Below, piece by piece: positions 7,026 to 12,056 of a stretch of 12,056 bases of DNA. A program made the translations under genes and the position numbers. The notes under the pieces were generated by a model. The model made no database searches and was not told the DNA's origin. It saw only the letters and a list, made by a program, of their open reading frames with translations. Numbering within the stretch: the first letter of the stretch is position 1; each line of letters opens with the position of its first letter. The stretch is taken from assembly GCA_038202665.1 (NCBI GenBank), contig JBBRES010000063.1, positions 1-12,056 of the forward strand. Direction: 5' to 3'. Source of the stretch: Kapaibacterium sp038202665 (GTDB taxonomy: Bacteria > Bacteroidota > Ignavibacteria > Kapaibacteriales > Kapaibacteriaceae).

Positions 7026-8993
7026 ATGCGATTTTCTCCTACTACGTCTATCATTCGCGCGTGCTTAGCACTCGTCGTTCTCCTTTCTGCTTATGCCACA
7101 AGTAGCGCTCAGCTCGAAGACCGCCGTGTGCCATGGCGTTTTGGTGTAAACCTTGGCCTGAACTATAACATGGCGGGTGTTGGATATGCCAACTGGGTAT
7201 CCGATCCGCTCCGTCCGAACGGACAGTTTGTACCGTATGTGATGAACGATGGCTCGGGCATCGGACCATATCTGGGTGCGTATGTCGAATACAATCCAAG
7301 CTGGTGGGGACTTCAACTACGGGCATCCTATGATGCTCGCGGTCTTACAGCCAAGGATGATCAGTCGTACAAAGACGCGAACGGCAACTTCTTGAGCGAT
7401 GAGTATGTGTTGCGTAACTCCTACATCTCGTTCGAGCCACTCTTCCGCATTAATCCTTTTAGCAACAGCGGCTTCCACATCGTTGTTGGACCTGGGTTCG
7501 GCATCAAGACATCGTCGACGTTCGACTATACGCTCCAAGGTCAGCCCACCGTCAAAGATGTGCCACTTGATAAGCCCATTGGCTTTACGTTCAGCTTCGT
7601 TGGTGGTTTTGGCTGGGACATCCATCTGAACAGCGGACAAGCGAATACGCAGTGGTTCTTGAAGCCATTCGTAGAAGGTTCGTACATGACGGGACAGCGT
7701 GATGTGAGCTTTGTAGACCAAACATCGTTTGACGGTGCATTGTCTACCGTAACGGTTCGTGCCGGTATCGGCATCTCGGTTGGCGCTGCCGATCCGCTAG
7801 CTGAGGGTGCTCCTGTTGCGCCATTGCCAGTTGGTAAGCTCTTCCGCATTACTCCTCCTGCAGACGGAATCTTTTCAAAACGGATCATGGATGAGTTCTA
7901 TCCTTTACGTCCGTTTGTGTTCTTTGATAAGAACGACACGAAGATTCCATCGCGTTACAACATCATCAACGCCAGCGAGACAACGACGTGGGTTGCCACG
8001 TCTGGTTTGACAGCAGACAGTCTCACAAACGTTGCTGCGCGACCGTTCCGCCAAGGTGAAGTGTACTACAACATTCTGAACGTATTCGGAAACAGAATGA
8101 AGAGCTCACCGAACTCTACTGTGGAACTCATTGGTTCAGACCCGGCTGAGAAAAATGGCGAAGTGCTTGCGAACAGCGTGAAGGACTACTTTGTAAACGT
8201 ATGGGGCATTGCTCCGAATCGTATCACGACACGTGGCCAACTCGAGCCTCGCGTCGTCTCCGGCTCGGCTCGCACACCTTCGGAAGATCTCGCGGCTGCT
8301 GCCATTGAAAACCGCCGCGTTGAATTCATCTTTAGTGATCCACAAATGGCGCGCCGCGTTCAACTCCGTGCTGAGCGTGATGCCATTGAAGAAAACCTTG
8401 TCTACACCGAACTGCTCACCAACGAAAATGTTGGTTCGTGGACAGCGACGATCACAGGTGGCGGTCAGCGCAAGACGTATGGCCCGTATTATGACAAGGA
8501 TGCCTACATGGACCCAACGGGCTTGCTGCTCACAGGTCAACAATCTGGCACTTATACACTTGAAGTTGTAGCCAAGACCATGGATGGTCGTACACTTACC
8601 GATTCAGAGCAATTCGACCTCTTCCGTGCTACCAAAGACTCAAAGATTGAGCGTCACTCCTTCACGTTCGAGTTTGGTGAGCAAGATCCAGTGAAGCGTT
8701 CTGAGCAATTCTTGCGCGGAGAAGTTGCGACTCGCATTGCAAATGGTTCTACGGTGTACATCGTAGGGCACACCGATAATATTGGTACAGCCGACGTGAA
8801 CTTGGCCCTGTCGCAAACACGTTCAACTGAAACGCGTGATATTCTCGCGAATGAATTGAAAGCCAAGGGCAAAACCGCGAACATCTATGCTCGTGGTGTT
8901 GGTGAAGTAACGGATCCAACCGTGTTCTCCAACGATACTCCTGAAGGTCGCATGTATAACCGAACGGTTATTGTCGACATTCGATCGAAGTAA
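7026..8993 (+). CDS. OmpA-family outer-membrane protein with N-terminal barrel and two OmpA-like domains (paralogue 1)
   Basis: Predicted outer-membrane protein tethered to peptidoglycan; 655 residues. A signal peptide is followed by SSA|Q cleavage after residue 28. Residues ~30-255 are rich in alternating aromatic/Gly strands (VNLGLNYN, EYNPSWWGLQLRASYD, GFHIVVGPGFGI, VTVRAGIGISVG) and look like a PorT/OMP-type beta-barrel. Residues ~295-435 resemble an OmpA domain (RPFVFFDKN, STVELIGSD, WGIAPNRITTRGQ, ENRRVEFIF) but have GSDP (370-373) where the family has GHTD. Residues ~450-535 form a beta-rich linker. Residues 540-655 are a canonical OmpA/Pal domain (VYIVGHTDNIG, PEGRMYNRTVIVDI). Asp584 and Arg599 keep the 15-residue spacing of the diaminopimelate-binding pair known in Acinetobacter OmpA. 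A closely similar gene follows in tandem. An intrinsic terminator lies downstream, so the gene is probably transcribed alone. Its transport or structural role is not known. Confidence 0.9.
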   Translation: MRFSPTTSIIRACLALVVLLSAYATSSAQLEDRRVPWRFGVNLGLNYNMAGVGYANWVSDPLRPNGQFVPYVMNDGSGIGPYLGAYVEYNPSWWGLQLRASYDARGLTAKDDQSYKDANGNFLSDEYVLRNSYISFEPLFRINPFSNSGFHIVVGPGFGIKTSSTFDYTLQGQPTVKDVPLDKPIGFTFSFVGGFGWDIHLNSGQANTQWFLKPFVEGSYMTGQRDVSFVDQTSFDGALSTVTVRAGIGISVGAADPLAEGAPVAPLPVGKLFRITPPADGIFSKRIMDEFYPLRPFVFFDKNDTKIPSRYNIINASETTTWVATSGLTADSLTNVAARPFRQGEVYYNILNVFGNRMKSSPNSTVELIGSDPAEKNGEVLANSVKDYFVNVWGIAPNRITTRGQLEPRVVSGSARTPSEDLAAAAIENRRVEFIFSDPQMARRVQLRAERDAIEENLVYTELLTNENVGSWTATITGGGQRKTYGPYYDKDAYMDPTGLLLTGQQSGTYTLEVVAKTMDGRTLTDSEQFDLFRATKDSKIERHSFTFEFGEQDPVKRSEQFLRGEVATRIANGSTVYIVGHTDNIGTADVNLALSQTRSTETRDILANELKAKGKTANIYARGVGEVTDPTVFSNDTPEGRMYNRTVIVDIRSK

Positions 8994-9013
8994 CACGCCC
9001 GCAACGTCAAATG

Positions 9014-9048
9014 AAAACCCTGGTACGCCCGCGCGTACCAGGGTTTTT
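9014..9048 (+). terminator. Intrinsic terminator after the first OmpA-like gene
   Basis: AAAACCCTGGTACGC (9014-9028) pairs perfectly over 15 bp with its complement (9033-9047) around the loop CCGC, and ends in five Ts (9044-9048). It begins 21 bases after the stop codon. It separates the two paralogues into independent transcription units. Confidence 0.95.
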
Positions 9049-9120
9049 GCGTTCACGTACGTAGTTGTAATGCTAGATGGGTGAGACTCGCTTGCGAGTA
9101 GTGTCGTCGCACATTTGCCG

Positions 9121-9140
9121 TATCTTTGGCGCGAATTCAC
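9121..9140 (+). promoter_or_regulatory. Candidate promoter plus conserved start-site block of the second OmpA-like gene
   Basis: TATCTTTG (9121-9128) is an exact TAnnTTTG match, followed by GCGC and then GAATTCAC (9133-9140). The layout is the same as upstream of the first paralogue. No clear -33 box is seen at 17-21 bases. The next in-frame ATG is 21 bases after the block, which implies a short leader. Confidence 0.6.
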
Positions 9141-9161
9141 CGAAACAACAATGGGGACAGA

Positions 9162-11117
9162 ATGATCACTTTTCGTACAATGGTAGTACGCGTGTGTGTG
9201 GCTTTGATTGCGCTTGCAGCATGCACGTCGGTAGGAACCGCTCAACCTGAAGCACGTCACGTTACGTGGCGCTACGGCGTCAATCTCGGACTCAATTACA
9301 ACTTGTCTGGCGTAGGATATGCAAACTGGGTGACCAACCCAGATCGTCCGTATGGACAATTCATCGAGAAGGTACTCAACGACGGCTCTGGGCTTGGGGC
9401 CTATCTAGGCATCATGGCTGAGTACAACCCAAGTTGGTGGGGACTTCAGCTGCGGGCATCGTACGATAATCGTGGTTTGACGGCAAAGGATAATCGTTCA
9501 TACCTAGACGCACAAGGTGCCTATGTCAGTGATGAGTACGTCTTCCACAACTCGTACATCTCTATCGAACCATTGTTCCGATTGAATCCGTTCAAGAACA
9601 GTGGCTTCCATATCAAGGTAGGTCCAGGATTTGGTATACGGACAGCGTCGACGTTTGATTACACACCACAAGGTGGTGTGCAGCAAAAGGACATCCCACT
9701 TACAATGCCTACTGGCCTCACCTTTGGCATTGTTGGTGGCTTCGGCTGGGACATCCTGCTAAGCGACGGTCAAGCAGACCAACAGTGGTTCCTTTCGCCT
9801 TTCCTTGAAACCTCGTTTATGACGGGTCAGCGCGACGTGAGTTTCCCAGCCGTTCAAGGTGCGTTCGACGATGCTCTGTCTACGGTAACTATCCGTGCTG
9901 GTATCGGCATCAAAATGGGTAATGCCGATCAGGCAGATGGCGCCGCAACTCCAGTTGGCAAGATGTTCCGCATCACACCACCAGAAGACGGCATCTATTC
10001 AAAGCGCATCGTAGACGATTTCTATCCCATTCGACCATTCGTCTTCTTTGATCGCAACGAGACGAAAATCCCGTCGCGATATGTGACAATCTCCTCAGGC
10101 GATACACCAACGTGGGGCAATACATCCGGACTCACGGCGGATGATCTTACGAACGTTGCAGCACGTTCGTACCGTCAAGGCGAAGTGTATTACAACATCT
10201 TGAATATCTTTGGATACCGCCTCAAGAACACGCCATCGTCCACGGTAGAGCTGATTGGTTCAGATCCCGTTGAAAAAAATGGCGACGTGCTTGCCAATGT
10301 TGTCAAAGACTACTTGGTCAACACATGGGGCATTGATGCGAACCGCATCACGGTAAAGGGTCAGCTCAATCCCCGCGTCCCGTCGGGAACATCACGCACA
10401 CCGGCAGAAGACAAACCACTGGCTGAGATTGAAAACCGCCGTGTTGAATTTGTCTTTAGTGACCCAACACTTGGGCGCCGTGTGCAGCTGCGTGCGGAGC
10501 GCGAAGCGAACGAAGAGAATCTCGTGACAACAGAGATCACGACAAATGAAAGCATCGACACGTGGACGGCAACCATTACTGGTGGTGGTCAGCGGAAGAC
10601 CTACGGTCCGTTTTCAGATATGACTGCCTACATGGATCCAACAGGTCTCTTGGCAACCGGTCAACAATCCGGCCTTTACAATATGGAAGTTGTTGCAAAG
10701 ACAACAGATGGTCGCACGCTTACGGAAAGCGAGCAGTTCACACTCGTTCGCGCCACAACCGACTCGAGAATACAACGTTTCAACCTGATCTTTGAATACG
10801 CAGAAGAAGATCCCGTGAAGCGTTCAGAGCAATTCTTGCGTCAAGACATTGGGCCACTCGTAACGAACAATTCTTCAGTGTTTGTGCAAGGTCACACAGA
10901 CAATCTTGGTTTGGAAGATGTGAACCAAAAACTGTCTGTTCAGCGCGCAAAGCAGGTTCGTGACATCCTCGCCAACGAGATGACATCGAAGAGCCGAAAG
11001 GCGAAGTTCACTGCTCGTGGTTTCGGAGAAAACACCGATTCCACGATGTTCTCGAACGATCTGCCAGAAGGACGCATGTACAATCGCACGGTTATCATCG
11101 ACATAAAGCCGAAGTAA
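9162..11117 (+). CDS. OmpA-family outer-membrane protein with N-terminal barrel and two OmpA-like domains (paralogue 2)
   Basis: Predicted outer-membrane protein, 651 residues, with the same architecture as its upstream neighbour: signal peptide, barrel (~30-250), a degenerate OmpA-like domain (PFVFFDRNETKIPSRY, GSDP, ENRRVEFVF), a beta-rich linker, and a canonical C-terminal OmpA domain (FVQGHTDNLG, PEGRMYNRTVIIDI). The peptidoglycan-binding pair is kept as Asp580 and Arg595. ATG 9162 is chosen because GGGGA lies four bases upstream and a good signal peptide follows. The frame stays open to TTG 9126, but that codon sits inside the candidate promoter. The signal peptide can be read in two ways: GTA|Q cleavage after residue 27, or a lipobox LAAC at 18-21 giving a lipoprotein. 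The first paralogue has no lipobox. The gene has its own promoter candidate and its own terminator. The functional difference from paralogue 1 is unknown. Confidence 0.9.
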   Translation: MITFRTMVVRVCVALIALAACTSVGTAQPEARHVTWRYGVNLGLNYNLSGVGYANWVTNPDRPYGQFIEKVLNDGSGLGAYLGIMAEYNPSWWGLQLRASYDNRGLTAKDNRSYLDAQGAYVSDEYVFHNSYISIEPLFRLNPFKNSGFHIKVGPGFGIRTASTFDYTPQGGVQQKDIPLTMPTGLTFGIVGGFGWDILLSDGQADQQWFLSPFLETSFMTGQRDVSFPAVQGAFDDALSTVTIRAGIGIKMGNADQADGAATPVGKMFRITPPEDGIYSKRIVDDFYPIRPFVFFDRNETKIPSRYVTISSGDTPTWGNTSGLTADDLTNVAARSYRQGEVYYNILNIFGYRLKNTPSSTVELIGSDPVEKNGDVLANVVKDYLVNTWGIDANRITVKGQLNPRVPSGTSRTPAEDKPLAEIENRRVEFVFSDPTLGRRVQLRAEREANEENLVTTEITTNESIDTWTATITGGGQRKTYGPFSDMTAYMDPTGLLATGQQSGLYNMEVVAKTTDGRTLTESEQFTLVRATTDSRIQRFNLIFEYAEEDPVKRSEQFLRQDIGPLVTNNSSVFVQGHTDNLGLEDVNQKLSVQRAKQVRDILANEMTSKSRKAKFTARGFGENTDSTMFSNDLPEGRMYNRTVIIDIKPK

Positions 11118-11136
11118 CATTGATGCGTTGATAATG

Positions 11137-11172
11137 AAAGCCCCGATGCACGCCTGTGCATCGGGGCTTTTT
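11137..11172 (+). terminator. Intrinsic terminator after the second OmpA-like gene
   Basis: AAAGCCCCGATGCAC (11137-11151) pairs perfectly with GTGCATCGGGGCTTT (11156-11170) around a 4-base loop, and ends in a run of five Ts (11168-11172). Stem and loop lengths match those of the other strong terminator. Confidence 0.95.
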
Positions 11173-11175
11173 CGT

Positions 11176-11183
11176 TAACATTG
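11176..11183 (+). promoter_or_regulatory. -7-like element upstream of the first VOC gene
   Basis: TAACATTG has one mismatch from TAnnTTTG and ends six bases (CGGTCT) before ATG 11190. It lies only three bases after the terminator T-run, so any -33 contact would fall within the terminator hairpin. There is no Shine-Dalgarno, which is consistent with a leaderless message. Confidence 0.4.
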
Positions 11184-11189
11184 CGGTCT

Positions 11190-11888
11190 ATGCTTGGACA
11201 TACCGCCCATATTTTGATCTCATGCGCAGACGTTCCCACGTCTGTGACCGCATGGTGTTCCGTTGGATTCGAAGAACTTGCCATAGCCGAAGGCGACGTC
11301 CCAACGTGGGCACGTTTGACGGATGGGCAAGTGATCGTGATGTTGATGAATGACGCTGGTGCCTCACCGGCTCTTGCCTACTTTCATGCAGATCCGCCCG
11401 TGTTGCGACAACGCATTCACGATCGGGGTGCAACGGTGAAAGCCGTAAGCCCAACAGAACTTCATGTGAGAGGCCCAGGCGACATTCCGATCTATGTCCA
11501 CAGTGGCTTGCAACTCGATGCCGAACGTCCATCGAAGGAAAGCAATCCGCTTCTCGGCTATCACCTTGGAATCTGTGTGAGCGTTGCCGACGCTGCCGCT
11601 GAGAAGTCCTATGCGGAACGTATGGGCTTCCTTGTTGCGGAACAAGCGTTGGAGCCCTTTCCACGGTTCGATATGACCGATGGCCTTGCCTCCTTAATCC
11701 TTCAACAAACCTCAATGTCGATCAGACCACTTGTGTATTCGATGGAGTTCGACAACGACGTCGTCCGCTCGCTCGAAGAGGCAATGGGGGATCGGTGCAC
11801 CGTGTATCGTACTCCAGACAATGTGGTGTTCATGCTCCGGTTAGAAATGCCGGAGGGTTCTACAATCCTTGTGAATGCAGATGACTAA
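11190..11888 (+). CDS. Two-module VOC (glyoxalase/bleomycin-resistance fold) family protein
   Basis: Small cytoplasmic protein of 232 residues made of two vicinal-oxygen-chelate-like modules, ~1-108 and ~122-232, the usual size for a fused pair. Module 1 opens with HILISCADVPTS and closes with PGDIPIYVH. Module 2 opens with HLGICVSVADAAAEKSYAER and closes with PEGSTILVN. Family enzymes bind a metal through a His in the first strand and a Glu in the last strand. Here His7 is present in module 1, but the Glu position is Tyr102; in module 2 it is Leu227, and the first-strand His aligns poorly. The protein may therefore be metal-free and bind a ligand instead of catalysing glyoxalase or dioxygenase chemistry. 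The start at ATG 11190 is preferred over TTG 11181 because the latter lies in the -7-like box. The next VOC gene overlaps its end by eight bases. The substrate is unknown. Confidence 0.75.
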   Translation: MLGHTAHILISCADVPTSVTAWCSVGFEELAIAEGDVPTWARLTDGQVIVMLMNDAGASPALAYFHADPPVLRQRIHDRGATVKAVSPTELHVRGPGDIPIYVHSGLQLDAERPSKESNPLLGYHLGICVSVADAAAEKSYAERMGFLVAEQALEPFPRFDMTDGLASLILQQTSMSIRPLVYSMEFDNDVVRSLEEAMGDRCTVYRTPDNVVFMLRLEMPEGSTILVNADD

Positions 11889-12056
11889 ACGACCAACTCT
11901 GACGGGCATCGCCATGGTGTCTGTTTACGCTGTCGACTACGACGCGTCTTTCGATTTCTATCATCGCATCTTAGGTCTCACAGACTTTTCACCAATGGGC
12001 GAAACGTCGAGTTACTTCCGTTTTGGACTGTCGTCTGATGGCGCCCCCTATGGAAT
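11881..12056 (+). CDS. VOC family protein (3' end outside window)
   Basis: Only the first 58 residues are visible. After a short N-terminus, MVSVYAVDYDASFDFYHRIL followed by GL is the typical opening strand and helix of a VOC module (x-V-x-D-x-x-x-S-x-x-FY-x-x-x-LGL), followed by a SYFRFG strand. The usual metal-binding His, seven residues before the Asp, is Met12. The ATG overlaps the stop of the preceding gene (ATGACTAA), so translation is probably coupled. The two proteins may work as partners. The rest of the gene continues past the window. Confidence 0.8.
   Translation, partial: MTKRPTLTGIAMVSVYAVDYDASFDFYHRILGLTDFSPMGETSSYFRFGLSSDGAPYG

Larger units (their letters stand above)
6990..11117 (+). 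repeat. Tandem gene duplication (two OmpA-like paralogues with similar upstream blocks)
   Basis: The two genes encode proteins of 655 and 651 residues that align nearly end to end with few gaps. Shared identical blocks include EYNPSWWGLQLRASYD, TGQRDVSF and STVELIGSDP. The upstream block TWTCTTTG-N4-GAATTCAC is shared too. Many third codon positions differ, so the duplication is old and both copies look functional. Confidence 0.85.

Noticed and set aside
9126..9161. TTG start adding 12 residues to the second OmpA-like protein.
   Set aside because: The TTG is the end of the TATCTTTG element, the added residues are polar, and ATG 9162 has its own GGGGA and starts a normal signal peptide.
10205..10212. 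Another TATCTTTG, as in the candidate promoters.
   Set aside because: It lies inside the second OmpA-like gene, where it encodes conserved residues (Ile-Phe-Gly region), with no start codon after it. It shows that the octamer alone is not specific.

Overview
The window is about 50% GC and gene-dense, and looks like the chromosome of a bacterium from the Bacteroidota/Chlorobiota side of the FCB group, possibly a Kapabacteria- or Ignavibacteria-like lineage. The grounds are: a secreted protein ending in a type IX secretion (Por/type A) sorting domain; a TPR-LuxR regulator of the kind common in this group; OmpA-family proteins with PorT/OMP-like barrels; and upstream elements resembling the Bacteroidota -7 promoter box TAnnTTTG instead of a classic TATAAT box. 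The taxon is inferred from gene content. No rRNA, tRNA, CRISPR array, insertion sequence or phage gene was seen.

Layout. (1) Position 2-1570, +: 3' part of a cytoplasmic TPR / coiled-coil / LuxR-HTH regulator. (2) 1666-3756, +: a signal-peptide VIT-vWA protein with a C-terminal type IX sorting domain, possibly co-transcribed with the regulator. (3) 3757-3959: a 203-base gap, the longest here, with a perfect 10-bp hairpin and a -7-like box directly before ychF. (4) 3960-5054, +: ychF, the conserved ribosome-associated ATPase. (5) 5051-6964, -: a superfamily 1B (UPF1/IGHMBP2-like) helicase, convergent with ychF and overlapping it by 4 bases. (6) 7026-8993 and 9162-11117, +: a tandem pair of paralogous outer-membrane proteins, each with a signal peptide, a barrel, a degenerate OmpA-like domain and a canonical C-terminal OmpA domain. 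Each is followed by a strong intrinsic terminator with a 15-bp stem and 4-base loop. (7) 11190-11888 and 11881 to the window end, +: two overlapping VOC (glyoxalase-fold) genes.

How it fits together. Much of the region serves the cell envelope: one type IX-exported adhesin-like protein and two peptidoglycan-anchored outer-membrane proteins. These are interleaved with housekeeping genes (ychF, helicase). The most interesting signal is regulatory. Three cytoplasmic-protein genes (ychF, helicase, first VOC gene) have a TAnnTTTG-like octamer ending exactly six bases before ATG and no Shine-Dalgarno, which suggests leaderless transcripts. The exported-protein genes have Shine-Dalgarno-like leaders. 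The two OmpA paralogues also share an upstream block of the form TWTCTTTG-N4-GAATTCAC.

I found no clearly new defence, mobile or biosynthetic system. The unusual elements are the leaderless promoter pattern, the double-OmpA architecture of the tandem pair, and VOC modules that lack the usual metal ligands.
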